From NCBI RefSeq assembly GCF_007747995.1, contig NZ_CP036276.1:5880001-5944000 (forward strand): DNA of 64,000 nt, written 5' to 3'. The translations under genes and the position numbers were made by a program. The DNA is from Symmachiella dynata. Lineage in GTDB: Bacteria > Planctomycetota > Planctomycetia > Planctomycetales > Planctomycetaceae. Of the stretch, positions 52,668-62,018 are shown one piece after another (position 1 is the first letter of the stretch; each line of letters begins with the position of its first letter). Below the pieces are notes generated by a model. The model ran no database searches. It was not told the DNA's origin and worked only from the letters and a program-made list of their open reading frames with translations.

Positions 52668-54140
52668 TTACTCCTCAGTACCTTCCGGCCGCAACAACGG
52701 GAAATAAATCACGTCCCGAATACTGCGACTATCAGTCAGCAGCATCACCAAACGGTCGATGCCGATTCCCAATCCACCTGCCGGCGGCATGCCGACCTTT
52801 AAAGCTTTGATGAATTCATGATCCATCTTCGCCATCGAATCCTCTTCCGTTTGCCCCTGCAATTGCGTGAGGAACAACTCCTCTTGCAAGCGCGGGTCAT
52901 TCAATTCCGTATACGCGTTCGCCAACTCCATCCCTTTGATGAACAGTTCAAAACGTTCGGCGATTGCGGGGTTGTCTTGTTTGCGTTTGGTCAGCGGACA
53001 AATCGAAGCCGGGTAGTCGATCACGAAGACCGGTCCTTGCAGATGATCCTCGACCGTCGCCTCAAAGACGTCGTTGACAATCACATCGGGGTGCTTGTCG
53101 GCTGTTTCAATGTGGTGTGTGGCGGCAACCTCGGCGACTGCGGCGCTGTCATGCATATCGCAACCGGCATGTTCAGCGAACAAGTCGGCATAGGTCTTGC
53201 GCGGCCAGGGCGGGGTGAAGTCGATCGTCTCTTCGCCCCAAGGCAGCACCATTTCGTCGGAGATTTTTTTCACAGCATCGACGACGATTTTTTCCGTGAG
53301 ATCCATCATCGATTCGTAGTTACCGTACGCCTGATAAATCTCCGTCATCGTGAATTCCGGATTGTGCGTCGCATCGATCCCTTCGTTGCGAAACACGCGG
53401 CCGATTTCAAAAACCCGCTCGACGCCACCGACCATCAACCGCTTCAGGTGCAATTCCAAAGCAATGCGTAAGTACAGATCAATGTCCAGCGCATTGTGAT
53501 GTGTAATAAACGGCTTCGCTGCCGCACCGCCGGCAATGGCGTGCAGCACGGGGGTTTCGACTTCGACAAATCCCTCGCCCGCCAACGTTTGACGCATCGA
53601 GGCAATGATTTCCGTCCGCTTGAGCATCCGCTCAAGGACGCCCTCGTTGTAAATCAAATCGAGGTACCGCTGCCGCAACAAGATCTCAATGTCTTTGACG
53701 CCTGAATGTTTCTCCGGCGGTTGTGACAACGACTTGGTCAAGAAGGTGATCGTCTCTACAAAGACGGTCACTTCGCCGGTATTCGTCAACCGCAGCGTGC
53801 CGTCCACGCCGATCAAGTCGCCGATATCCAGCGCGCCGATCAATTCCCACTGTTCCTCCGAGACATCCGCCCGGGAGACCATCAGTTGGACCTTGCCGGA
53901 CCAATCCTGCAGAAAATAGAACTTGAGCTTGCCCTTGTTGTTCCGCGACATCAACCGTCCGGCAATCCGTACCCGTTCGCCAGTCACGCCCGACTCCGCA
54001 GGCGCCATGCTGCGGATTTTTTCGATCGGCTGGTGATTATCGAACCGTTGTCCCCACGGATCGATTCCGAGTGACTCGATTTTCTCGAGCTTGACCAGAC
54101 GATCACGTTCAAAACGGTCCATTTTCTGCTGCTTAGCCAT
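52668..54140 (-). CDS. lysS: Lysyl-tRNA synthetase (class II)
   Basis: A 490-residue class II enzyme. The OB anticodon-binding domain covers about 55-150 (RVRIAGRLMSRNNKGKLKFY). Motif 1 is in FVEVETPVLHAIAGGAAAKPF, motif 2 in VFEIGRVFRNEGIDATHNPEF, and motif 3 in GLGIGIDRLVMLLTDSRSIRDV. Length is standard. It charges tRNA-Lys. Its 294-base upstream gap contains a G+C-rich structured region that resembles one near 57.5 kb. Confidence 0.97.
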   Translation of the reverse strand: MAKQQKMDRFERDRLVKLEKIESLGIDPWGQRFDNHQPIEKIRSMAPAESGVTGERVRIAGRLMSRNNKGKLKFYFLQDWSGKVQLMVSRADVSEEQWELIGALDIGDLIGVDGTLRLTNTGEVTVFVETITFLTKSLSQPPEKHSGVKDIEILLRQRYLDLIYNEGVLERMLKRTEIIASMRQTLAGEGFVEVETPVLHAIAGGAAAKPFITHHNALDIDLYLRIALELHLKRLMVGGVERVFEIGRVFRNEGIDATHNPEFTMTEIYQAYGNYESMMDLTEKIVVDAVKKISDEMVLPWGEETIDFTPPWPRKTYADLFAEHAGCDMHDSAAVAEVAATHHIETADKHPDVIVNDVFEATVEDHLQGPVFVIDYPASICPLTKRKQDNPAIAERFELFIKGMELANAYTELNDPRLQEELFLTQLQGQTEEDSMAKMDHEFIKALKVGMPPAGGLGIGIDRLVMLLTDSRSIRDVIYFPLLRPEGTEE

Positions 54141-54434
54141 CGATAAGGTGTATCTCAGTCGCGTGCAAATAACAGTGAATTGTTAAGTAAAACGAAGGGC
54201 AGGCTCCCGCTTGCCGTCGTTATCGAGCGGACGTTGCTGCCGGGCAGTTGCCCGCATGTCGTCGCGCTGTTTTTGGTCACAAACCGGCCGCGCCGGGCAG
54301 TTTTGAGGAGCGGCAACTATCTGCGAAATCACGATCCAGGTCAATGGCAGCCGCGCGGTTCTCGCAAACTGGGCAATTTACCGGTCTTGACCCTGCCCGG
54401 CCGTCTCAAAAACCGTTCAACCTGGTGACCAAAC
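54141..54434. other. Structured leader region upstream of lysS
   Basis: Contains GGGCAGTTGCCC (a palindrome near 54241), ACCGGCCGCGCCGGG at 54283-54297, CAAACTGGGCAATTTACCGG at 54365-54384 and CTGCCCGGCC near 54392. GCCGGGCAG and CTGCCCGGC are complementary, so a long-range stem is possible. Two of these motifs recur upstream of the gene at 57691. Confidence 0.5.
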
Positions 54435-55172
54435 TCACGTCGCTGTCCATGCTTTACAGAGATAAGGCACGTCAATCTCCTCCGCACCGATCGTTTTGAG
54501 ATGGCCTTCCAGATCCGCAAAAAATGCCGCCAATCGCTCTGGACCTGCAATCGTGTTCAATTGATTATTGCTCCGCCACAACTCCAAAAATCGTGCTTTA
54601 GACATCCGCACCGTGTGAGGCACACTCAGCGGCGTAACCATCGAGAAATCGCCGGTAGAGACCAACTCCGTTGCCCAGTCCCGCGTGCGATAATCGTGAT
54701 CAAAATCCGGCACATGCCGACTGAGCGCCTCCTGTACCCAACTGAGGATCTCACTTTGACCGTTATTGCGCTCGTTCCACAACGCAGTGAACCCGCCGCC
54801 CGGCCCCAGGATTCTGCGGATTTCGGCCAAACTTTTCGGCACGTCCGCCCAATGGAACGCCTGAGCGGCAAAGCACCATTTTTGAGATGCATCCGGCAGT
54901 CCGGTCTGTTCAAACGTCGCTTCCAGCCAAGTGGCCTTGCAGGTTTCTTCGCCGTATTTCCGCATTTCAGCGTTCGGCTCGATGGCCGTCACTTCCAAGC
55001 CCTGGTCGAGCAATAACTGCGAAAAAATTCCGGTCCCCGCACCAATGTCGGCCACAGGATCCCCGACCACAAGGTCGGCCTCGTTCAAAATCTCTTCGAG
55101 CAACTCGACCGGATACGATGGCCGGGACAATCGATAGGCCGCCGCCTGTTTTGTGAAATCTCCCCACGCCAT
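54435..55172 (-). CDS. SAM-dependent methyltransferase (class I)
   Basis: A 245-residue Rossmann-fold methyltransferase. Motif I is VADIGAGTGIFSQ, followed by VTAIEPNAEMRKYGEE and the FAAQAFHWADVPKSLAEIRRIL and GGGFTALWNERNN segments, as in the Methyltransf_11 group. The substrate is not evident; similar proteins act on small molecules. It begins 20 bases after the hisS stop and is probably cotranscribed with it. No signal peptide. Confidence 0.88.
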   Translation of the reverse strand: MAWGDFTKQAAAYRLSRPSYPVELLEEILNEADLVVGDPVADIGAGTGIFSQLLLDQGLEVTAIEPNAEMRKYGEETCKATWLEATFEQTGLPDASQKWCFAAQAFHWADVPKSLAEIRRILGPGGGFTALWNERNNGQSEILSWVQEALSRHVPDFDHDYRTRDWATELVSTGDFSMVTPLSVPHTVRMSKARFLELWRSNNQLNTIAGPERLAAFFADLEGHLKTIGAEEIDVPYLCKAWTAT

Positions 55173-55192
55173 TGCTCGCCCTCCCCTTTGCT

Positions 55193-56539
55193 TCAGCCTG
55201 CAGATCCGCCATCCGACGACAACTCACTCGTCACATGCGCGATCAATTCTGCTTCGGGAACCGTTTGTTGCTCGCCGCTCTGCAGATTCTTGACTTGCCA
55301 GTTCCCGACAGCGAATTCGTCGCCGCCGGCAATGATCGCCAGTTGAAACCCTTTGCGATTGGCATATTTCATCTGCTTGCCCACCCCTTTGGGATCGACG
55401 TACACCTCGGTGGAAATTCCGGCAGCTCGCAACTCACGGCCGATCCGCAAATACTCGCCACTCTTTTCCGCATCGAACAATATCACCAGCACCGGCGCCG
55501 GCGTTGAGATGCCGGGCAACATTTTCAATTCTTCCATTGCCGCCAACAACCGGTCCAGTCCCAGGCTCGCCCCGACTCCCGGCAATGCCTGTTTGCTGAA
55601 CAGTCCGGTCAGATTGTCGTAGCGTCCTCCGGAGCAAATACTGCCGATCCCCGGCAGGTCGCCCAGAAACGTCTCGTAAATCGTCCCGGTATAATAGTCC
55701 AGTCCGCGAGCGATGGTGACATCCAGCGCGATCCGCTCAGCCGGAATCCCCGCCCGTGCAGCGCAACGAAACAACTCGTGCAGATTGTGTACGCCCAATT
55801 CGCCCCGCTCATTGCCGGCCAGCAATGTGGACAATTCGGACATCACCGTTTCGGTGTCCCCTTCGGTCGTGACCAGTTTGAGGACTTGTTGTGCCTGATC
55901 ATTGGAGAGACCGACCTTTTCGGTCAATTCAGCAGAGACACCGTCGGCACCAATTTTTTGCAATTTATCCAACGCGCGGAGCACGCCGACCGATTGCTCA
56001 GCCAGATCGAGTTTCTCCAGCAATCCGTTGAGTACCAACCGGTTGTTCACGCGGGTCGTAAATTTTTCAAACCCGATCGCACACAACAAGTCGTGAATCA
56101 CCAGCAGCGTTTCAATGTCGGCGATGTTGGCGGCGGTGCCGATCGTGTCGAAGTCGCACTGCATGAATTCACGGTAACGTCCCTTTTGCGGATTTTCGCC
56201 CCGCCAAACCGTCCCAATGTGGTACCGCTTAAACGGCGTCCCGATATCATTGAGGTGCTGCGACGTAAAGCGCGCGAAGGGGACGGTCAGGTCGAACCGC
56301 ATCGCCACGTCCCGTTTGCCTTGATCCTGAAACCGGAAGACCTGCTTGTCCGACTCGTCTCCCCCCTTGCCCAGCAAAATCTCCGCATATTCCAGCGCCG
56401 GTGTATCGATCGGGCTGAAGCCGTAACTGCGATAGACCTCGCGAGCCGTCTGCATCAGTGCTTCGCGCGGAATCATCGCCCCAGGAAGGTAGTCGCGAAA
56501 ACCCTTGAGGACTCGGGGTTGAATGAGTTGTTGTTTCAC
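55193..56539 (-). CDS. hisS: Histidyl-tRNA synthetase
   Basis: A 448-residue class II enzyme. Motif 1 lies around GFSPIDTPALEY, motif 2 is HIGTVWRGENPQKGRYREF, the His-specific ARGLDYYTGTIYE is present, and motif 3 is GVGASLGLDRLLAAM. The C-terminal anticodon-binding domain ends the protein. Length is close to the family's usual 420-450. It charges tRNA-His. It lies between the cysteine-cluster gene (105 bases upstream) and the methyltransferase gene in a minus-strand run. Confidence 0.97.
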   Translation of the reverse strand: MKQQLIQPRVLKGFRDYLPGAMIPREALMQTAREVYRSYGFSPIDTPALEYAEILLGKGGDESDKQVFRFQDQGKRDVAMRFDLTVPFARFTSQHLNDIGTPFKRYHIGTVWRGENPQKGRYREFMQCDFDTIGTAANIADIETLLVIHDLLCAIGFEKFTTRVNNRLVLNGLLEKLDLAEQSVGVLRALDKLQKIGADGVSAELTEKVGLSNDQAQQVLKLVTTEGDTETVMSELSTLLAGNERGELGVHNLHELFRCAARAGIPAERIALDVTIARGLDYYTGTIYETFLGDLPGIGSICSGGRYDNLTGLFSKQALPGVGASLGLDRLLAAMEELKMLPGISTPAPVLVILFDAEKSGEYLRIGRELRAAGISTEVYVDPKGVGKQMKYANRKGFQLAIIAGGDEFAVGNWQVKNLQSGEQQTVPEAELIAHVTSELSSDGGSAG

Positions 56540-56644
56540 GGGTATGCGGGATATTTCAAGGCTGTAAAAAAACGTCCGGCAAAGCCGGAGGCGGAAAAGT
56601 TTGCGAGGTCAGCAGTGCCACGGTGATCAAACACCGCTCAATAA

Positions 56645-57088
56645 TCAGACACCGCTTAGCAGCGGAAGTTCGACGGTCATGGTCGGCGAATACGGTTTCT
56701 TCTTCTTCCGCGGCGGCAACACGGCTTCGGCGTATTCCCAGATCTGCTCGGGGGATTCGAAGAACTTGTCGTAGACCGAGTCATTGTCGTATTCGCAATC
56801 GTCGGTCGTGTACGAACGGCAGATCGCTGGTCGGTCCTCGTAAATGCCGCACATGTGATCGTCACGCAGGTATTTACAATCCGCATGGACCATCAAATAC
56901 CACGTCCCCTCATCCACAAAGATCGAGATCCGTCCGTGCGTCATGTACCAGCGAATGCCGTCGAAATCCTCCCAGGTTTTGGGTTTGTCGATCGGCAATG
57001 CGAAATACCGGCAGCATTTGGCGGTGCAATAGCTACACAGGACTTCGTCCGGTTTGAGATCCTTGCGTTGGACTTGTGCAACAGGCAT
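56645..57088 (-). CDS. YkgJ-type cysteine-cluster protein
   Basis: A 147-residue protein with the cysteine pattern of the YkgJ/UPF0153 family: CSYCTAKCC near residue 18, HADCKY, DHMCGIY, PAICRSY and DDCEYD. These cysteines probably bind a metal or Fe-S cluster. Function in the family is not settled; links with Fe-S or zinc handling have been proposed. ATG at 57088 follows GGAG at seven bases. The C-terminus is basic (PPRKKKKPYSP). Probably the first gene of a unit with hisS. Confidence 0.88.
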   Translation of the reverse strand: MPVAQVQRKDLKPDEVLCSYCTAKCCRYFALPIDKPKTWEDFDGIRWYMTHGRISIFVDEGTWYLMVHADCKYLRDDHMCGIYEDRPAICRSYTTDDCEYDNDSVYDKFFESPEQIWEYAEAVLPPRKKKKPYSPTMTVELPLLSGV

Positions 57089-57690
57089 GGTCGCTCCGTC
57101 GATTGTGAAGTGTGAAAATATCGTTCTTGCCGAACAACCTGGGCCAATCCCCTCATTTTCTGATGCCCGCAATCGGCCGGCCGATTGGTCCCATTGCTAA
57201 CGATTATAACGACTTGCGCGATCAGTGTGTACTTTCCGGACGTCGCGAATGTGCGGCAATCTCTGAAACGTATGAATCGCACCGCTCATAATCGCCTGAT
57301 TCGTCAATGGATCGAGCGCGCGCATTCACGTTCCCCGCCCGATCCCCCGATAGACTAAAAACCACTCCCGGTAACTGGCTTTCTCTCTGTCGTCAGACCC
57401 AGAGTCCCCGCCGATGAGGTCCGGATTTACCGTCGGGACCTGTTAATCCGGTCCTTGCGGCAAACTCCGGCTCAAATCCCGTAGGACCGGGTTTCTGCTT
57501 GACCGGCCGCGCCGGGGACCTTTATGATGGACAAACTGGGAAATTTTCGGTCGTAGTTCTCGTATTTAAGGAGAGGGCTGCGCGCGAGGCCTCCCTTCGA
57601 AAACGCACTCATGACACTCACAAGGCTTGGTCGTTTCCGCAATCGTCCCGCGGAATGGCACCCTGCCTTCGTGACATCGAGGAATCTCTG
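57089..57690. other. Divergent intergenic region with several hairpins
   Basis: About 600 bases. AGGTCC/GGACCT, CCGGATT/AATCCGG and CCGGTCC/GGACCGG can form alternative stems between 57416 and 57490. ACCGGCCGCGCCGGG (57502-57516) and CAAACTGGGAAATTTTCGGTC (57532-57552) match the region upstream of lysS. A longer frame from 57499 covers this part but begins in the repeat, so it is not called. Confidence 0.5.
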
Positions 57691-58620
57691 ATGCACACCT
57701 TTGGTAAAGTTTGTCTATGGTTCGCTGTGGTGGTTTGTATTCCCACGGCGATGTGGTTCACCGCCAAGGTCTACACAGCCCGCGCCGGATATATCAAGCA
57801 GAAGGTCGACTTAGAAGCCAAGATCGAAAAAAATGCGGCGGAGCTGACCGACCTGCGATTGAAAACACGCACCACCCTTCGCGAACTGACGCACGAAAAA
57901 TTGCGCTGGGCACCGTACTGGAACGACGTCGCTGTGGAAGTTCGTCAGGATAATTCGGTCACCATCGACATCGGCTCGGAAAACGGCCTGAATGCCACAG
58001 TCGGCGAGGGCGAAGCCGGCACGCAAAACCTCGTGCATTGTTTTCAGCCCGGCGAAAATGGGCAGATGGAATATGTGGGTGACTTTCGCGTGACCGCCTT
58101 AGAGGCCAACCGCGCTATGCTGGCTCCCAACTGGACGCTGCAAGACGGAGAAAGCGACAGCTGGGATGCGTCACAACAATGGCGGCTGCGGGCGATGATT
58201 CCCTCCAGTTATTTCGCCCGCTTCAACGGACTCGAATTGCAACTCAACTCGAATGACGAGTTATTGGCCTCGAAACTCGAAGACCTGGAAGAACAACTCC
58301 AACTGCTGAAGATTGCCGAAGAGCGCCTCGCACACCGGATCGCCGAAATCGAAGGTCCTCAAGGGGATGTCGCCGAAGCCGACAAACGCCCTCGTGAGGA
58401 TGTCGTCGGCTTGCTGACCACACTCGAAGAATACGAAGAAATCCGCAACGCCATCATCGCCAAATCGGACGAACGCCGTCGCATCCTGCTGAGAACCCTG
58501 GAGGACTTCGAACGGACTCAAACAGAAAACCTGCACGTCGTCGACAGCCTACCTGAAGGTGAAAAGACCAGCACGGATGCCACCGAAGCTGCCGCCGATC
58601 CATCCACGGTCAGCCGATAA
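57691..58620 (+). CDS. Unrecognised membrane-anchored coiled-coil protein
   Basis: A 309-residue protein I do not recognise. One TM helix lies at about 8-26, followed by a coiled coil (about 35-70: KVDLEAKIEKNAAELTDLRL). A beta-rich domain (about 75-190: VAVEVRQDNSVTIDIGSENG, DFRVTALEANRAML) is followed by a second coiled coil (LASKLEDLEEQLQLLKIAEE) and an acidic tail. The ATG at 57691 with GAGGA upstream is chosen. A strong hairpin follows 40 bases after the stop. Probably an envelope protein of planctomycetes; function unknown. Confidence 0.8.
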   Translation: MHTFGKVCLWFAVVVCIPTAMWFTAKVYTARAGYIKQKVDLEAKIEKNAAELTDLRLKTRTTLRELTHEKLRWAPYWNDVAVEVRQDNSVTIDIGSENGLNATVGEGEAGTQNLVHCFQPGENGQMEYVGDFRVTALEANRAMLAPNWTLQDGESDSWDASQQWRLRAMIPSSYFARFNGLELQLNSNDELLASKLEDLEEQLQLLKIAEERLAHRIAEIEGPQGDVAEADKRPREDVVGLLTTLEEYEEIRNAIIAKSDERRRILLRTLEDFERTQTENLHVVDSLPEGEKTSTDATEAAADPSTVSR

Positions 58621-58661
58621 GCAAACGGTTCTCCGCGCACGATTCATGCCGCTAACACACC

Positions 58662-58694
58662 ATGCACGTTCGGATATCACATCCGGCCGTGCAT
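58662..58694 (+). terminator. Hairpin after the coiled-coil protein gene
   Basis: ATGCACG-TT-CGGAT pairs with ATCCG-GC-CGTGCAT around ATCAC, followed by TTCTC. The stem is strong but the T-run is short. Confidence 0.65.
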
Positions 58695-58708
58695 TTCTCA
58701 TGCGCCGG

Positions 58709-58808
58709 GTGCCACTGGCGGCTTGTCCGCCAGTGCCGTATCAGCCTGGGTTTTCTGTGCTCAGCGACGTCGGTCCACGTGCCCACTGACGGACGAGCCG
58801 CCAATGCC
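58709..58808. repeat. REPIN-like pair of hairpins
   Basis: CACTGGCGG/CCGCCAGTG (58713-58735, loop CTTGT) is perfect. CACTGACGG/CCGCCAATG (58784-58806, loop ACGAG) is a diverged copy in inverted orientation. The pair lies in the gap between the coiled-coil protein and the small membrane protein genes. Confidence 0.7.
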
Positions 58809-58850
58809 CCCCCTTGGAGACGACCGAATGCTTAATGATAAACAGTCGTG

Positions 58851-59186
58851 CTAAATCCAATGCGAATCCGGATAATGCCGCTTCAAAACATGCCCCCGCA
58901 ACAATATCAACAGCACCAAGATCAGGGCCTTGTAGACGATCAACCACGTGTACAACCCTTGGGCTTCGACAAAATCGCCAATGCCGAACAGAAAAAATGC
59001 CACCGCATAGGCCACTTCCCACAGTGATCGTTGATTCAACAAAAACCGCCGTGCGACGATCACACCCAAAAAGCACCACAGCGCCCCCTCGGCCACGTTG
59101 AACCAATGATAGACGACATGCACAGTGGAACTCGGATCGTAGTCCCACCATTGCCTGCTCAAAATGTCTTGTAGTGATTGCAACAT
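58851..59186 (-). CDS. Small membrane protein, unknown
   Basis: A 111-residue protein with three or four hydrophobic helices (FNVAEGALWCFLGVIVARRF, EVAYAVAFFLFGIGDFVEA, LIVYKALILVLLILLRGHVL). Its start lies four bases after the pseudouridine synthase stop, so the two are probably cotranscribed and coupled. No motif that I recognise. Conserved acidic and aromatic residues between helices may bind a partner or metal. Probably real because of its clean length and tight spacing. Confidence 0.75.
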   Translation of the reverse strand: MLQSLQDILSRQWWDYDPSSTVHVVYHWFNVAEGALWCFLGVIVARRFLLNQRSLWEVAYAVAFFLFGIGDFVEAQGLYTWLIVYKALILVLLILLRGHVLKRHYPDSHWI

Positions 59187-59190
59187 CGAT

Positions 59191-59976
59191 TTAGTTTCTT
59201 GATGAGGCGCCGCCTGGATCCAACAAGTCGTCGAAATAATCAGGCAATTCCGCCGTGACGGTTAGCATTTCCCGGCGTGTCGGATGTTCAAAAGTCAGCG
59301 AAGCAGCATGCAAGGCAATCTTGCCTCCCAGCCCCACGCGCGCGCCATATTTGCGGTCCCCGACGATCGGCATCTTTCGGGAGGACAATTGGACTCGAAT
59401 TTGATGGCTTCGCCCCGTGAGCGGTCGAACCTCCAGCAATGTCCGTCCGCCGCTGCGCTTCAATACGCGATACCGCAATCGCGATTGCTTGCCCCCGGTA
59501 GCGCCCGGTTCGGTGACGCTGACGACATTCCGTGCTTCGTCCTTCTTCAGCCAGTCCACAAGTTCCGCATCACCGGGACCGGAATTCCCCTCGACGATTG
59601 CCAGATAGGTCTTCTCAATCGTGCGGTCGCGAAACTGCTTCGTCAACCGCGCCGCCGCTTTGCTGGTCCGCGCGAAAAGCACGACCCCCGACGTCGGTCG
59701 ATCCAACCGTTGCACGATTCCCAAATAAACATTGCCCGGCTTCCCATACGTCTGTTTGACGTATGCCTTAGATCGCGCCAACAGCGTATCGTCACCGGTC
59801 CGATCACCAGCCGTCAATAATTTGGCCGGTTTGGCTACGGCGAGACAATGATTGTCCGCGTACAAAATTTCTAGTGGTGCCGTGTTCACTTCGGGAGGGC
59901 GCAGAAGCGCATCTGTGGTTTTTTGGATGATCGAAAGGATCATATCGACCGGCGCGTTCTCCGAATAGTGGGGCAT
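59191..59976 (-). CDS. RluA-type RNA pseudouridine synthase
   Basis: A 261-residue enzyme. The catalytic aspartate is D92 in IVQRLDRPTSGVVLFA, a form of the HRLDxxTSG motif with Gln for the first His. The segments FRDRTIEKTYLAIVEG, LEVRPLTGRSHQIRVQL and KIALHAASLTFEHPTRRE complete the fold. There is no S4 domain, so it is of the short RluA class. It converts uridines in rRNA or tRNA; the site is not known. A start at 59943 (ATG) is also possible. It is followed by the small membrane protein gene. Confidence 0.93.
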   Translation of the reverse strand: MPHYSENAPVDMILSIIQKTTDALLRPPEVNTAPLEILYADNHCLAVAKPAKLLTAGDRTGDDTLLARSKAYVKQTYGKPGNVYLGIVQRLDRPTSGVVLFARTSKAAARLTKQFRDRTIEKTYLAIVEGNSGPGDAELVDWLKKDEARNVVSVTEPGATGGKQSRLRYRVLKRSGGRTLLEVRPLTGRSHQIRVQLSSRKMPIVGDRKYGARVGLGGKIALHAASLTFEHPTRREMLTVTAELPDYFDDLLDPGGASSRN

Positions 59977-60098
59977 CGTTTTCCCAGTTCACCGTACCCA
60001 ACTGCGACGCGCGGGTCGTCGCATTGCTGGCTCAAATTGTGTATGCTCAATCCCGCGCTGCATCGCCTGTTTCAACGCTGGCCCGGGGGAGATAGTTC

Positions 60099-61925
60099 AT
60101 GAAAATCCGCAATCAGGATCCAAAATCAGGGAGATGTTGCTCAGCTGTGGCCTGCGCAGCCTCTTCTGCGCCCCACAGGTCGCGATCTCGCAAAAACCAA
60201 CGGCTGCGGGCCATCACCTGCGCGCTGGCCGTCATGGCGATTTTGGGAACCATACTTTGGCACCAATCCTGGGCCGCCGCTCCGACCGCCGCCAACGCCT
60301 ATCAAGGTCTGGTCCCCGCCAACGCCTATCAAGGTCTGGTCCCCGGCAACGCCACCCTCAGCGACGTGCTCGCCAAACTGGGGCCCTCCCCCCTCGAAAC
60401 GCCTAGCAAAACCGACCTGCGTTACCCGGTTGCGGGCCGGCCGGAGTTGAATGACCGCTGCTATTTCCAAAACAACAAACTGGCGCTCGTCACGTCCGCC
60501 TCACCCGATTCCCGTTATCCCACCCGTGAAAGCATTGTCGAAAAATTCGGCAAACCGGAAGCGGAAATCTCCTTCCAAACCCAATCGTATTTGGACTACA
60601 CCCAACAGGGGCTACGGTTCATCTGCGATGCAACCGGCAATACCACCGGCGTGCTGTACTTCACGCCGCACCCCCGCCGCATTCCTGAAGGCTATCCCAA
60701 CGTCCACGTCGATCTGCGCCGCGCAGAAACCGATCCGCCCCAAGCCACAACCCCTCCCGCCGATTTTCTCGTGGGAGCGTCGCAGGTTTCCATCGCTCCA
60801 AAAAAATTCGAAGACATCGCGCCGGACAACGACCAAAAGCCGACGCACCTAGCCGAAGACCTTTTCGCACGTGCGGTCATCTTCCAACGCGGCGACGAGC
60901 GCGTCGTTTTCATTGGGTTAGATGTCTTCGGCATGGGCATGTGGGACGTCGACACGGTTCGCGAACGACTGCGTGAAAAAGGCTTTCCGAATGTCGTGGT
61001 CGCTATGTCCCACACGCACGCCAACGTCGACACGATCGGATTTTACGGCTACTACCCGGCTGAATACGTCAAACAGATCTTGGCACAAACCGAACAAGCC
61101 GTCATGCAAGCGGCGAAGAATTTGTCTCCCGTTGCGGAACTGAAAATCGGCTCGGCCGAAATGCCGCTGGCTGGGGGACGTGTGGTGGATTTGATCCGCA
61201 ATGGTCGCGACCCCGGCGTGGTCGACCCCACGGTTTCCATCGTGCAAGCCATTGGTAAAGACGGAAAACCAATCGCCAATCTCATCCATCTCGCCTGTCA
61301 TCCCGAAGTGATCCGGCTCCGCGATACGCGAGGGCTTTCGCCCGATTTTGTGGGCACGCTCTGCAACGACGTCACTCGCGAACTTGGTGGCCAAACCGTG
61401 TTTCTAAACGGAGCGCTGGGTGGCATGCTGACGCCCGACACGCGACTTCGCACGCAAGCCGCCGCTGAGGAAATGGGGCACGCGCTGGCCAAGTTCGTCG
61501 TCGCTGCCGCCGAAAACGCAGTCCCCAGCGAAACCTACGACGTCTGGCTGTATCGCCGCCCCGTGGAATATCCAGTCACTGCCGAGGCGATCATACAGTA
61601 CCTGGAAAAAGCCGCCCCCAAAGCAGATTTTGCACAACATCGCATCCGCAGCGAGATGAATTTGGTTTGGATCGGCGATGCACAATTCATCACCATCCCG
61701 GGAGAACTCCTGCCTGACCTCGGCTTAGAGATCATGTCCCACATGCCGGGCAAGCTGCGTATGATTGTCGGACTAGCCAATGCCGAACTTGGATACTTGA
61801 TCCCCAGCTATGACTTCCGCGACGGCGGCTACGAAGAACGGACCGGCCCCGGCGCCGCCGGCGGAGCAATCACCCGTTCGGTCGGTTTAGAACTAGCCCC
61901 CATCCTGCCACCACAGCGGCGTTAA
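60099..61925 (+). CDS. Neutral ceramidase-like hydrolase, exported
   Basis: A 608-residue protein. A TM or signal segment lies at about 39-58. A tandem duplicated motif NAYQGLVP occurs at about 65-81, followed by a 100-residue domain of unknown type (LSDVLAKLGPSP through LYFTPHPRR). The catalytic part from about 220 to 600 resembles neutral/alkaline ceramidase-like proteins: VGASQVSIAP, VVFIGLDVFG, SHTHANVD with H305 and H307, LACHPE with H401, and a zinc site is likely. The substrate may be a lipid amide or something else. The 27-base DNA duplication is at 60288-60341. The sialidase-like gene follows after 93 bases. Confidence 0.85.
   Translation: MKIRNQDPKSGRCCSAVACAASSAPHRSRSRKNQRLRAITCALAVMAILGTILWHQSWAAAPTAANAYQGLVPANAYQGLVPGNATLSDVLAKLGPSPLETPSKTDLRYPVAGRPELNDRCYFQNNKLALVTSASPDSRYPTRESIVEKFGKPEAEISFQTQSYLDYTQQGLRFICDATGNTTGVLYFTPHPRRIPEGYPNVHVDLRRAETDPPQATTPPADFLVGASQVSIAPKKFEDIAPDNDQKPTHLAEDLFARAVIFQRGDERVVFIGLDVFGMGMWDVDTVRERLREKGFPNVVVAMSHTHANVDTIGFYGYYPAEYVKQILAQTEQAVMQAAKNLSPVAELKIGSAEMPLAGGRVVDLIRNGRDPGVVDPTVSIVQAIGKDGKPIANLIHLACHPEVIRLRDTRGLSPDFVGTLCNDVTRELGGQTVFLNGALGGMLTPDTRLRTQAAAEEMGHALAKFVVAAAENAVPSETYDVWLYRRPVEYPVTAEAIIQYLEKAAPKADFAQHRIRSEMNLVWIGDAQFITIPGELLPDLGLEIMSHMPGKLRMIVGLANAELGYLIPSYDFRDGGYEERTGPGAAGGAITRSVGLELAPILPPQRR
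60288..60341 (+). repeat. 27-base in-frame tandem duplication
   Basis: Two copies of a 27-base unit (60288-60314 and 60315-60341), the second identical, encode the doubled ANAYQGLVP sequence in the ceramidase-like protein. Such a unit could slip and vary in copy number between strains. Confidence 0.8.
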
Positions 61926-62018
61926 ATATTGAATCGGCAAAACGAGGACGGCGGAGTCGCCGCCGAGTTATTTTCTCACCATACACCGCATGACCAACTG
62001 CCAGAGAGGTTTTTTATA

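Noticed and set aside
54180-54428. 82-residue plus-strand frame upstream of lysS
   Set aside because: It lies opposite to the lysS leader region in repeat-like G+C-rich DNA and has no family resemblance.
57499-57690. N-terminal extension of the coiled-coil protein
   Set aside because: The extension runs through a conserved intergenic motif, lacks protein-like features and the ATG at 57691 has a good Shine-Dalgarno and directly precedes the TM helix.
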